Source of the DNA: Clusia tigrina
Taxonomy: Eukaryota > Arthropoda > Insecta > Diptera > Clusiidae
Reading direction: 5' to 3'
NCBI GenBank assembly: GCA_920105625.2
Contig: OV050032.1
Span: 199,213,291 to 199,277,290, forward strand
DNA: 64,000 bases
A program made the position numbers and the translations under genes. A model generated the notes under the pieces. That model saw only the letters and a program-made list of their open reading frames with translations. It had not been told where the DNA came from and ran no database searches. Below, in pieces: positions 1 to 10,866 of this stretch (position 1 is the first letter of the stretch; every line of letters begins with the position of its first letter).

Positions 1-1450
1 TTAATCTCTGAAGAGACTTTTATAACTATCTTTTGGTATATCATTTTGGGAAGATTCTTAACCATATTAGGGATTATCAGAAACGGTTTAGGACTGATCA
101 TTGGGAGTTGTGGGAGGATTGAGCAGCATATCATGGAAATATTCTTAATCTCTGAAGAGACTTTTATAACTATCTTTTGGTATATCATTTTGGGAAGGTT
201 CTTAGCCATCTTAGGGATTATCAGAAACGGTTTAGGACTGATCATTGGGAGTGGTGGGAGGATTGAGCAGCATATCATGGAAATATTCTTAATCTCTGAA
301 GAGACTTTTATAACTATCTTTTGGTATATCATTTTGGGAAGGTTCTTAACCATCTTAGGGATTATCAGAAACGGTTTAGGACTGATCATTGGGAGTGGTG
401 GGAGGATTGAGCAGCATAGCATGGAAATATTCTTAATCTCTGAAGAGACTTTTATAACTATCTTTTGGTATATCATTTTGGGAAGGTTCTTAACCATCTT
501 AGGGATTATCAGAAACGGTTTAGGACTGATCATTGGGAGTGGTGGGTGGATTGAGCAGCATATCATGGAAATATTCTTAATCTCTGAAGAGACTTTTATA
601 ACTATCTTTTGGTATATCATACTGGGAAGATTCTTAACCATCTTAGGGATTATCAGAAACGGTTTAGGACTGATCATTGGGAGTGGTGGGTGGATTGAGC
701 AGCATATCATGGAAATATTCTTAATCTCTGAAGAGACTTTTATAACTATCTTTTGGTATATCATACTGGGAAGATTCTTAACCATCTTAGGGATTATCAG
801 AAACGGTTTAGGACTGATCATTGGGAGTGGTGGGAGGATTGAGCAGCATATCATGGAAATATTCTTAATCTCTGAAGAGACTTTTATAACTATCTTTTGG
901 CATATCATTTTGGGAAGATTCTTAACCATCTTAGGGATTATCAGAAACGGTTTAGGACTGATCATTGGGAGTGGTGGGTGGATTGAGCAGCATATCATGG
1001 AAATATTCTTAATCTCTGAAGAGACTTTTATAACTATCTTTTGGTATATCATTTTGGGAAGGTTCTTAACCATCTTAGGGATTATCAGAAACGGTTTAGG
1101 ACTGATCATTGGGAGTGGTGGGAGGATTGAGCAGCATATCATGGAAATATTCTTAATCTCTGAAGAGACTTTTATAACTATCTTTTGGTATATCATATTG
1201 GGAAAATTCTTAACCATATTAGGGATTATCAGAAACGGTTTAGGACTGATCATTGGGAGTGATGGGAGGATTGAGCAGCATATCATGGAAATATTCTTAA
1301 TCTCTGAAGAGACTTTTATAACTATCTTTTGGTATATCATTTTGGGAAGGTTCTTAACCATCTTCGGGATTATCAGAAACGGTTTAGGACTGATCATTGG
1401 GAGTGGTGGGTGGATTGAGCAGCAAATCATGGCATATCATGGAAATAATC
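1..1450. repeat. 144-bp satellite array, ten homogeneous monomers
   Basis: Monomers begin at 1, 145, 289, 433 and so on to 1297, exactly 144 bp apart, and differ by only a few substitutions. A 10-bp insertion around 1430 shifts the last start to 1451. Because 144 is divisible by three, one frame (46-1461, +) stays open for 471 codons as a hydrophobic 48-residue repeat containing GRFLTILGIIRNGLGL. There is no codon-level sign of selection that I can see, no signal peptide logic, and the frame starts inside the array. I read this as satellite DNA rather than a gene. The array continues past position 1 of the window. Confidence 0.93.
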
Positions 1451-1885
1451 TTAATCTCTGAAGTGGCTTTTATAATTATCTTTTGGCATATCATTTTAAG
1501 AAGGTACTCAACCATCTTAGGTATTATCAGAATCGATTTAGGAATGATCATTGGCAGTTTGTAGTTAATTGTATAGATTAAGATTAAAGAGATGTGGAGT
1601 ACATCATGGAAATAATCTTAATCTCTTAAGACACTTTGAGAATTCTCTTTCGACTTATAATTCTGGGAAGGTTCTTAACCATCTTAGAGATGATACGAAC
1701 CGGTTTAGGAAAGATCATTGGGATTGGAGGGAGGATTGAGCATGCATATCATGGCATATCATGGAAATAATGTCAATCTCTTAAGACACTTTGATAATTC
1801 TCTTTCGACTTATAATTTTGGGAAGCTACCTAACCATCTTAGGGATGATCCGAACCGCTTTAGGAATGATGATTAAAAAAATCAC
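1451..1885. repeat. Degenerate edge monomers of the 144-bp satellite
   Basis: Three diverged copies of the same monomer follow the homogeneous block. They keep landmarks such as AACCATCTTAG and GGTTTAGGA but carry many substitutions and small indels that break the open frame. Old, diverged monomers at an array edge are the usual pattern when unequal exchange keeps the interior uniform. Confidence 0.85.
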
Positions 1886-3105
1886 CTTTGGGCACAATAG
1901 TTTAAAGCGCTCTCAGAAACATTTTAGGCACATGCTTAGCCAGTGCTAGTGTCCCACCCCCCCTGGCCAACCCATGCAGTCACGCTACTGCAGTACCAAC
2001 CAACAAGAACTCTTCAGCAATTCGTAGTGAGAATTGTGTAATTACACAGAGTCGTTGCCACTTGCATGCTTCAACTAGCATCCAGCCCCCGCCCTCCTCT
2101 ACTCCCGCCGCTACTGTTATGACACGATCCAGCAAATGTGTTGGCATATGTTACTCAAGATATTTGCTTAACTGCATTGCTGCCGTTGCTGGCTGGATGA
2201 GTGGCTGGTCGCTGACTATCGCCGATTGCCGTCGACGTCTTCTGATGCGACATTCCGAAAACCACACGTACAGCGCACAAAATTAGCGAGGAATTATCTT
2301 GTAGATTGAAGATTGCGTCTGCCACTTGTGTAGTGGGGATCTAAATGTGTTTGCCTGCGATAAAGCGCCTCCAGATTTGATTAAATTTATGACAGATTTC
2401 TACAGGCTATAAACCCATATGTTCATCTGCTTGTGCGACACCTACACACACACCTATACACACGCGCACACACACAGACGCTCATAACCAAGACACTGCT
2501 TATGGACTTAGCGGTGCTGTTGACGAGTCTTTTATTCTATTTCATTTTATAGTATTTTGGGTTAAATTGTTATCATTATTATCAAGTTGTCATGCATGAG
2601 AGGCGGATTGAGAGTGCGTCTGTGTGCGTGGCTGATTGCCTTAATCTGCATACTTGCTCACAGCTACGCGTGTGCATGCAAATAGAAACCTCGGCCAGCA
2701 AAGCATCTTTTCCTCCATAAGCCGAGAGCTCTTTTAAATGCTACAACCAAGTCCAAAACGAATCTCCTTGAACCCAAACATTCGAATTAGTTGAAATTTA
2801 ATTAAATAAATTAATCTTGATTATAATGCGAAAGCGGTTATCGCTGAGCGGGCAGCGGCCGCTTTTCCAACACAACCAGTGCTGGGCCCTTCTCCGCCGC
2901 TCAGCAAGAGAGCTCGACTTCGGCGCGGGGTGAAATGAGGCCACAGAGCGTGGTGAAAGTCAAAGCGAAAGTGTCTCACATATTGCATTGGAAAGAGAGG
3001 GGGATATGGAGCAAGAGAAAGGGATGTAAAGAGAGAGATACATAGAGGGAGACTTAGAGTGAAAGATAGACAAACACATAAGAAGATAGGCGAAGAGAGA
3101 TGAAG
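1886..3105. other. Mostly unique intergenic DNA, no gene seen
   Basis: No open frame here resembles a known protein. A CA-rich microsatellite lies at about 2440-2480. A GC-rich patch at 2825-2945 stands out from the AT-rich surroundings and has a short imperfect self-complementarity (GCTGAGCGGG against CCGCTCAGC), but I cannot assign it a function. Confidence 0.5.
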
Positions 3106-3343
3106 ATGAGATATCAAATAAAGCAAAGAGAGAGAGAGAGAGAGATGAAGATGAGATATCAAATGAGGCAGAGAGAGAGAGAGAGAGAGAGATGACGATG
3201 AGATATCAAGTAAGGCAGAGAGAGAGAGAGATGAAGATGAGATATCAAATAAAGCAAAGAGAGAGAGAGAGAGAGAGAGATGAAGATGAGATATCAAATA
3301 AAGCAAAGAGAGAGAGAGAGAGATGAAGATGAGATATCAAATG

Positions 3344-3380
<37 letters not shown>

Positions 3381-3500
3381 GATGAGATATCAAGTAAGGC
3401 AGAGAGAGAGAGAGATGAAGATGAGATATCAAATAAAGCAAAGAGAGAGAGAGAGAGATGACGATGAGATATCAAATAAGGCAGAGAGAGAGAGAGATAT
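3106..3500. repeat. Composite minisatellite: GATGAGATATCAAA plus GA runs
   Basis: A unit of about 45-60 bp alternates a fixed core (GATGAAGATGAGATATCAAA, followed by an AAGCA or AGGCA motif) with a GA run of variable length. About eight units are present. The varying GA runs change the spacing, so both strands show fortuitous open frames rich in Arg/Glu or Ser/Leu. These frames are not genes. Confidence 0.85.
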
Positions 3501-4660
3501 ATGTAAATAGAGAGAATGGAATAGAAAGAGAGAAATTGAAGAGGAGTTACTTAAGAGAGCAAGAGTGATAGAAAGAGAGAAAACGAGAAAGAGAGGGAGA
3601 GAAAGAAGAATTGCAAAAAAATAAAGATAAATAAAGAAAAATTTAGAAAAATTTATAAAAATATAGAGAAAGATAGAGATAGACAGAAAGAAAGATAGAG
3701 AGAGAGAGATAAAGAAAGATAGAGAGAGAAATATGGAGATAGAGAAAGAGAAAGATAGAGAGATAAAGATGAAAATAGAGAGAGAAAGATAAATATAGAG
3801 AGAGAGAAAGATAGATATATAGACAGAGAAAGATAGATATATAGAGAGAGAACGGTAGATATATAGAGAGAGAAAAATAAAGCTAGACAGAGAGAAAGAT
3901 AGAGATAGAGAGAGAAAAATTGAGATAGACAGAGAGAGCGACAGAGGAAGAGTGAGTGGGATCCAAAGGGAGAGAGAAAAGAGATAACAATTGTAGATGA
4001 AGGAAGATAAAATAAGATCCAGAGAGAGAGAGAGAGAAATATCAAGAAAGAGAAATAGAAACTGATATGTAAAGAGAGAGAATGGAATAAAGAGAGAAAT
4101 AAAGAACAAGACTTTTAAAGCGCGGGAAAGAGGGAGATGTAGAGATGTAGAAAGAAAAAGAGAACAGAGAGAGACAGAAAAAAATAGAAAGAATAGAGAG
4201 AAATAAAGATAAATAAAGATATATGTAGAGAAAGATAAAGAAAGGGAGGGACAAAGATAGGGAGACACAGAGAGAGGAATCCAAAGAAAAAAAGAAATAG
4301 AAATGAAGATAGATGCAAAGAGATGTAGATGAAGAGAGATAAAATAAGATCCAGAGGGAGAGAGAAAGAAATAAAAACAGGAAGAGATTGATATAAAGAA
4401 AGAGATATAGAAAGGAAAAAGAAATATAAAGAGATAAGATAGAGGGAAAGATAGACAGATAGATAGTGACAAAGAGAGAGAGAGAAGGGAGATAAAGAAG
4501 AATTGAGAGAAATAACTTAAGAAGGGAGAAATATCGACAGAAGCAGATAAAGAGATAGAAAAATTGAGAAGGAGAGAAAAAACAAATAAATTAAAAAATA
4601 TACAGACCAATAGGGAAATAAAGAGAGAAATATATAAAGAGAGAAAAAAGAGAGACAGAA
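3500..4660. repeat. Long purine-rich (GA) tract with local repeats
   Basis: About 1.1 kb of nearly pure purine on the plus strand, built from GAGA runs interspersed with AAAGATAGA and GATCCAGAGAGAG blocks. The complementary strand gives a spurious 433-codon Ser/Leu/Phe frame. Such polypurine-polypyrimidine DNA can adopt triplex (H-DNA) form and binds GAGA factor in flies, but neither is shown here. Confidence 0.8.
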
Positions 4661-6597
4661 GAGAGAATGATAAACAGCTGATTGCCTGTAATAAACTATT
4701 TGCTAGAACACAACTGAGATCAGGTACCAATATGCATCAATTGGGTGTGTAAAAGAAAGTTTGTCTCCTTCCATGTTTGTCTTTTGCTGTCCCGATGTTG
4801 TTGTTGTTGCTTTCAATCAGAGTATACTTGTCAGAGGCATTGCCACCCAAACTGTCGAAATCACCGTCTGTGTCCTATGTATCTGTGGAACTATGTATCT
4901 ACCCTCATCAAATCTGAGAGAAAAAATTATTCTCCAAAGAGTGCTTGGGAAGTTTCTGATAGAAAATTCCTCAGGTACTTCTCGTGTGTCCTGTGCAAAT
5001 TGTTACAGGACCACAACATAAAAATAGCATATCAATTATTTCCTCAGTACTATTACACAAAAATGTTCTGAACTCAAGAAATAGCGTCCACATAACGAAA
5101 CATGTCACAAAAGGAAACCAGAAAAGCAATTTGAAATCCGATTAAATCCAATATATAAAGACTTTACGCTTTTTGACATGACACAAAAGGAAACCAGAAA
5201 TCCAATTTGAAATCCGATTAGATCCAATATATAAAGAAGCGTAAAGAAGATGTTATTCCTCTTCCCTTTCTTTCGATTAATTAATGACTTGGCACAACAT
5301 CATCTTGTGTGTCACCAGAAAAAGATTCCTTTCCCCATAATATCGCACAATTTCCACATTTTTCCACAAATCCAAAACAGCCTAAGGAATTAATAGAATA
5401 ATGTGTCCAAATCCACCACACTTTGTGCGGTTTTACCACACTTTTACAATTGAAAGTGGCCACACTGGTTCTTTTACCACACTTTGGGCAGTTTCACCAC
5501 ACTTTTACAATTGAAAGTGGCCACACTGGTTCACTATTCTATCTTTCGGGGGATCAACTTGCACGCCCTCTCTAACATTAATATTACGATCTCGCTGATG
5601 TCAAAGGAAACGTCTATATTATTGGATTGGTTATCACAGGCATCGAATTTGTCGTTCTTTCCATTTGCACCACCATGTATCATTCCACCAAGGAAAGCGG
5701 AAAATGTTTGTTGCTTTTTTCTGTGAATAAAATAAAAGTCTTCCATGTAACGCATCATTTCTCTTCAGAAGAATTCAGAAATTGCATTATTCATTCCCAT
5801 AAACCACACTTCTACACCACTATTAATTGTAGCCATTAGTTTAGTAGACACACCCAGTATACCTGTAGTAGCGGACAATTTATGGTTTCTACTTATATGC
5901 ACCTCCGAGAGAGTTACTGAAGTTGTGCTACAAGTTTACCTGCAAAAAATGAAGTGGAATGTTGTACAGTGACCCTGAAGCTCTGCGTAGTTGGGTGAGA
6001 CGGAAGGGATCGCTCGCGCCGCAGATAACTTCAATGGACACATTACAGGGGCCCGGGAACAGTCGTCTGCGGACTGGTTTGGTTTCTGTGCTGTGCAAAA
6101 TGCACACCCACAATCATTCGCTCATTGAGTCACTGGTAACTCTTGCCGAGTGGTAACTAAGATCACAATTTTCGCACTATTGCTCTCTCACTCCCTCTTT
6201 CTCTCTCTCACAATATTTTACGACTAGTTTGAAGTTTGTTATTAACACTAAATTGCCACGATACAAAAGAAAAATACATAAACAGAAATCAAACAAAAAA
6301 CCACAAAAAAGCAACAAAAAATTACCCCAAAAATTTCGACCTTGCTACACTTTTGTATGCCCACCCTACAGCCATCATAAGCTTTGGCACGGTCCAATGG
6401 ACACACGGCGAAAATGTTACTAATGCGAACCAGTTCTACTAACTTCACCACATGGAGCCCGCACTGGTCTGGGGGAGACCTGAAATCCACCACAATTGTG
6501 TGGTGAACTGTCTGCATGAGTGGTAAGTTACGAGCACCAGTTGCAGTCTTAGCGGGCCTAAACAAAGTCATCGCATCACAGGGATAACATCTTTTCT
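4661..6597. other. Intergenic, two short local duplications, no gene
   Basis: A block of about 60 bp containing AAAGGAAACCAGAAA and CCAATATATAAAG occurs twice (about 5103-5162 and 5180-5240). A second block of about 42 bp with ACAATTGAAAGTGGCCACAC occurs at about 5431-5471 and 5490-5532. The small open frames here (for example 4745-5071) have no recognisable domain and an implausible composition, so I do not call them. Confidence 0.6.
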
Positions 6598-6775
6598 AGG
6601 TTAGGTTAGGTGAGACTGGCCACACACATAGACCTACAAAAGTCCTTTGCGGTGCCAGATGGATATCCATTTAAGAGCTATATTATGAATCGTTGAACAG
6701 GGGGACGCTCTTAGCAAATCTTAAGAGAGAAACTATCCCTAGTTGTGCGACCTCTTCTAATCCTTCAAATCTTTT
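6598..6775 (-). mobile_element. 3' tail of a non-LTR retrotransposon (family T), truncated
   Basis: Read on the minus strand, the sequence encodes a short LINE C-terminal motif, GLEEVAQLGIVSLLRFAKS, then non-coding sequence ending in CACCTAACCTAACC. The same tail, diverged, occurs at 24745-24995 and 29370-29545. LINE insertions are typically 5'-truncated during target-primed reverse transcription, which explains three isolated 3' ends. Confidence 0.75.
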
Positions 6776-6891
6776 CTAAGACTTAAAGTAAATAATAACA
6801 CAAAAGGAGGACATCTCTGAGTGTTGATCAACTTGCAATATTCCATAAAGAGGTGGAATGATGATCAGATATGACGCAAAGTGAAGTGAAG

Positions 6892-6894
<3 letters not shown>

Positions 6895-6938
<44 letters not shown>
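6895..6938. repeat. (GT)n microsatellite
   Basis: An uninterrupted run of about 20 GT dinucleotides. The surrounding 6776-7420 holds nothing else recognisable apart from short GAGA-rich stretches near 7050-7085. Confidence 0.95.
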
Positions 6939-6939
<1 letters not shown>

Positions 6940-7424
6940 GTAAGCCAACCACATTGATCAAATAAGATACGAATATAAACAGCTCACAAAGAATACCAAG
7001 TATGTAAACGCATGCGTCTCAGAGGGGTTGCGAGGTGCTTAAACAAAGAAGGAGCGAGACCGATAGAGCGAGAGAGAGAGCGAGTGCATACAGTCTGCAA
7101 TTACATTGACACTTCATCATCGTCAGTCTCGCTGATAATGCTATTAAAGCCGCTTTGTGGGATAGCAAAATATACGCAGTAGAGATAATTTGATCCGGTA
7201 GCGGCAGCGATGATAAGATAAATGTGCGTAGAAGGAATCCTCAGATGCTAAGCCCTACGGAAAATATGGCCTATGATGAAAATGTAGAAACTGATGAAAT
7301 TCATGTGCATTCTTACAACATAATAATCTACATTAGGAGGAAGAGCGACGTAGAACAACACTCAATCGGAGATCTATGATACTCGTACTATATGAAAGTA
7401 TGAGTTTACTAAACTCTGTCTCTC

Positions 7425-7575
7425 GTTGTCTCTGTCTCTGTCTCTCTCTTTCTATTTCGCTCTTTCTCTCTCCCTCGTTCCCTCTGTCTCTGTCTCTGTC
7501 TCTATCTCTGTCTCTCTCTCTCTCTCTCTCGTTATCTCTGTCTCTGTCTCTCTTTGCTCTCTGTCTCGCCCTTTC
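7425..7575. repeat. (TC)n-rich pyrimidine tract
   Basis: TCTCTG and TCTCTC runs with occasional interruptions. It yields a meaningless Leu/Ser open frame on the plus strand. Confidence 0.9.
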
Positions 7576-7675
7576 TCTCTGTCATTCTGATCACCATGTG
7601 TGTACACGGGAATTCCAGAAGGGTTTTTAGGAAGATTGATCTACCAATTTAGCGAGAAATTTTTGATTTTATCTG

Positions 7676-7678
<3 letters not shown>

Positions 7679-7728
<50 letters not shown>

Positions 7729-7730
7729 CA
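7679..7730. repeat. (TA)n microsatellite
   Basis: About 25 TA dinucleotides with one TG interruption. Confidence 0.95.
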
Positions 7731-7931
7731 TTAAATATTATAATGCACAGAACAGCAAAGTAGACCGAGTGTCTCTTCACCACCTGAGAATGATTGTGCC
7801 ATATCAGTAGAGAACTTCCCTTACTCATATGTCGAAACAAATCTCAGACAACACTATGCTAACACAGAGTATAATGATAGTTAGAATCCCGAGGAGAATT
7901 TGGCTCTAGTCTACTAATCTCCAGACTACTA

Positions 7932-7968
7932 ATCTCCAGAACTAGACTAGAATACTAGTTCTGGAGAT
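7932..7968. other. Perfect 14-bp stem hairpin followed by a T run
   Basis: ATCTCCAGAACTAG at 7932-7945 is exactly complementary to 7955-7968, leaving a 9-nt loop, and nine T's follow a G immediately downstream. The left arm is itself preceded by a partial copy (CTAATCTCCAGA is repeated at 7915-7940). It could be an intrinsic or Pol III-like transcript end, or simply an inverted duplication. No transcript is evident. Confidence 0.6.
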
Positions 7969-8548
7969 GTTTTTTTTTAAGAATCCGATAAAACCCCATA
8001 TAAAGAGAGTTACTTCAAATCAGTCGAAGAGATTAGAAACATTTGTATAAGTTTAGAAAACCAACTCGAGAACTATTGAACCATTCTTCATGTGAATTGC
8101 TTCTACTCGTATATACAATTGAATCTAGTCCTAGAACAGGTGTTGTTTTCTATGATTTATTTCAGTGGTTCCGGAGTTTTACGTAAACCACATTCTGAAC
8201 CTTTCACTTTGCAGTAACTTGAAGAAACCGGTCGATTTGTAGAAGCCGTAGAAAAAGTGCCGCAAAAGTGAATTCTTGCAATTCTCATTGACCATACATA
8301 ATAAGTAATAAGTACGATGGTAAGTTGTTGTTGCCGATGACGTCACTGCGGATATCTGTAGCCATACATCAGGCAGACAATCGAATGAAATGTATGTATA
8401 TACTCGCCACCTGACTGGCCACCTGGTGGCTCATGTTCAACACTAAAGTATAGAACTAAACAGAGGATGATTGTTGTTTTATGATAAAATATCTGATGGG
8501 AAGATGGGAAGGAAGTGTGGCAGGAGATATGCAACTATATATAGCATC
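7969..8548. other. Intergenic, nothing recognised
   Basis: AT-rich, apparently single-copy sequence without a plausible coding exon, RNA gene or repeat visible to me. It sits between the hairpin and the first copy of the dispersed CCTGAGTGCTTGGAGACCTC repeat. Confidence 0.5.
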
Positions 8549-8549
8549 T

Positions 8550-8740
8550 ACAGTACAATTGGCATCAATGCCTGAGTGCTTGGAGACCTCCTTCTTTCGC
8601 CGGTTCTCAGGCCTATCCCACTTCTATCTATCTTCTTCTATCTAATCACTTTGGTTAGTACAATGGGCATCAATACCTGAGTGCTTGGAGACCTCCTTCT
8701 TCGGCGGTTCTCCGGCCTACCCCACTTCTATCTATATACA
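8550..8740. repeat. Two tandem copies of dispersed repeat family D
   Basis: Two copies of a repeat of about 90-110 bp containing GGGCATCAATGCCTGAGTGC, GGAGACCTCCTTCTTCG and GGCCTACCCCACTTC, joined by CTAATCACTTTGGTTAGTA. The same family recurs as one copy at 23353-23425 and as a tandem series at 46990-47625, so it disperses over the whole window. No coding capacity is visible. It may be a mobile-element fragment that is prone to tandem growth. Confidence 0.85.
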
Positions 8741-9096
8741 GCGTCACTTTCTATGGTTATTTTAATGATGTCTGTGCTAGTTTGTTTGGACATTTTGTGG
8801 ACTGTTGCGAAAATATCGGTTGAAAATTCTCTAGAAACAAAGAAGACATATATAGATATAGATAGATATTTCTGGAAATTTAAGACCCTGCTCCTATTCT
8901 AATATGATCACGCTCATTAGTTTAATATAAAATAATGGAAATTATACTAAGATGATCTACAAATTCTGTTGGACCTATATTAGATATATATCGGTCTGCT
9001 TCACACTTTCTTGAGTGTCAGAGGTGGTACATAATCGCCCACATTCCATCCTACGAGTACTGAATCATATGTTCTTCTTCCCTGATGAATAGATAG
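8741..9096. other. Intergenic, nothing recognised
   Basis: No coding exon or repeat is recognised. There is a short run of ATAGATATAGATAG near 8850. Confidence 0.5.
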
Positions 9097-9610
9097 GATA
9101 TTATTTGTAGAGATAACCAGAGGATCCTAAATATAGTTGGAACAACCACAACACTCGCATATCAGTAATACAGGAACTACTTACTAGAGGCATTACTGGA
9201 CTATAGCAGAGGTTAGCTTTGGTAGGATATTATTGGTATACATAACTAGAGGATCCTAAATATAGTTGGAACAACCACAACACTCGCATATCAGTAATAC
9301 AGGAACTACTTACTAGAAGCATTACTGGACTATAGCAGAGGTTAGCTTAGGTAGGATATTATTGGTATACATAACTAGAGGATCCTAAATATAGTTGGAA
9401 CAACCACAACACTCGCATATCAGTAATACAGGAACTACTTACTAGAGGCATTACTGGACTATAGCAGAGGTTAGCTTAGGTAGGATATTATTGGTATACA
9501 TAACTAGAGGATCCTAAATATAGTTGGAACAATTTCCCACCACACTTGCGTATCAGTAATACAGGAACTACTTACTAGAGGCATTACTGGACTATAGAAG
9601 AAGTTAGTTT
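9097..9610. repeat. 129-bp tandem repeat, four copies
   Basis: The marker GGATCCTAAATATAGTTGG occurs at 9122, 9251, 9380 and 9509, exactly 129 bp apart. Copies two and three are nearly identical. The fourth carries a small change (AATTTCCCACCACACTTGCG) and then diverges. Confidence 0.93.
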
Positions 9611-10435
9611 CGATAGTCTTCTTACAACTATGTTTAATTAATTATAAGTTTATTATAAGTTTATTTATATTTAACATACAACAACAATATTACAGCAATA
9701 TCAATCCTTTTCAACTCGGGGTGTCTCTAGAAACAAATTAAACTCTCGTAGGAAGAAAATGTTCTCTATAGAATTCTTGAAGGAATTCTGGGGAAGTGTG
9801 GAATGTTTGTAAACTTTCCAGCAGAGAACACAGAGAAAGGAAAGTATTTTTCGCTGCCAGCGTCCCGTACCGGACATACCACGATTTTGAGTGGATTCAC
9901 CACGATTCTGAGTGGATTCACCACGGTTTTGAGTGGATTCGTGTACAACATCCGTCTGCTTTGTTTCGCTGCTTTGCCGTTTGACGTTTAAATTTCTTTT
10001 CTCTGTGTTCTCTGCTTTCCAGTGTCATGGGTTAGGTGTGGTGAGTACTCAAGGGAGTTGACCAGGGTGTTTGGCAGTATTTTAAGCACAGTTACCAAAA
10101 GGCGTAGTGCCACTTTAATAGTCAGTATGACCGATTGCGAATTGTGTCTACCAGTGCCATACACTTACTTGTAAATGGCGCTATTTTCTGAGTCGCATTT
10201 GCACAGGTGTAGGGCATTCGAAACAGTCAGCTGTGCCGACCACAAACATTTCGCATGTGTCTAACCACCGCTTTTGTTTTGTCCAGGCTCTTGGTACACC
10301 TGCAGCTGGTGGGCTGGCATTTGTTTGCACTGATGGCCCGCTGAAACTGAACTTTCGGTTGTAGGGTACAGTAACAAAAGAGCGTTAGTGGAGTGTGTGA
10401 GCACTGCTGGATGGTTTTGTGTCATGATGCACGTA
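9611..10435. other. Intergenic; short 21-bp triplication at 9880-9945
   Basis: A 21-bp unit with GAGTGGATTCACCACG occurs three times at about 9880-9945. It makes NPLK/NPLR-like or SGFTT-like repeats in the short open frames that cross it. Otherwise no gene is recognised. Confidence 0.6.
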
Positions 10436-10437
10436 AG

Positions 10438-10545
10438 AATGATGATGATGATGATGATGATGATGGTGATGGTGATGCTGATAATGATAATGGGGCTGAT
10501 GATGGTGATGATGATGGTGATCATGATGGTTATGGTGTGGTTGGG
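10438..10545. repeat. (GAT)n / (ATG)n microsatellite
   Basis: Interrupted GATGATGATG run that gives poly-Met or poly-Ile open frames depending on frame. Confidence 0.93.
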
Positions 10546-10722
10546 GTTTTCGTCTTTTGTTTGTGTGTTTAAAATTTCGGTTTAAAAGTTTGTGTTGCCA
10601 TTTTCACGGCTCAGTTATCGTTTGTTATACAACTGGGGGATTCACTAATTACCGCCATGGCACTAACTCGTATATTCACGAATAAAAAACATAATTAATA
10701 AACTAGTTGGGGAATGGCTCAC

Positions 10723-10866
10723 CTCGAATGACATGGTGCCGCCGTTGCCGTACTTCTCGAAGATGTGCGCCAAGTAGCGATTGTACTCGGTGGCCGCTTC
10801 GCTGGGCGGCAGCACGCTCATTAGCAGCAAAGGACCTGCGAGCAGGAGCACCAGCGGGCAATGCAT
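10723..10866 (-). CDS. First coding exon of a LIV-1-type ZIP (SLC39) zinc transporter
   Basis: The exon starts at ATG 10866-10864 in a strong fly context (CAACATG) and ends at GAG before the donor GTGAGC at 10722, giving 48 codons in phase 0. Residues 1-24 form a clear signal peptide (MHCPLVLLLAGPLLLMSVLP..SEA). Residues 29-48 read YNRYLAHIFEKYGNGGTMSFE-like. The YGxNGTxSFE pattern is typical of the extracellular N-terminus of LIV-1 ZIPs (ZIP5/6/10/14 group), where GL..LL normally follows in the next exon. These proteins import zinc or related metals across the plasma membrane. An in-frame upstream Met at 10932 exists, but the signal peptide argues for 10866. No further exon is visible in 1-10660, so at least 10.7 kb of intron, or the rest of the gene, lies beyond the window. 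The assignment to this family rests on a short motif. Confidence 0.68.

Noticed and set aside
46..1461. 471-codon open frame as a repetitive membrane protein
   Set aside because: It coincides exactly with the 144-bp satellite, starts inside it, and persists only because 144 is divisible by three. Edge monomers lose the frame.
3429..4730. 433-codon minus-strand Ser/Leu/Phe frame
   Set aside because: It is a translation of the GA-rich purine tract, with no domain and low complexity throughout.
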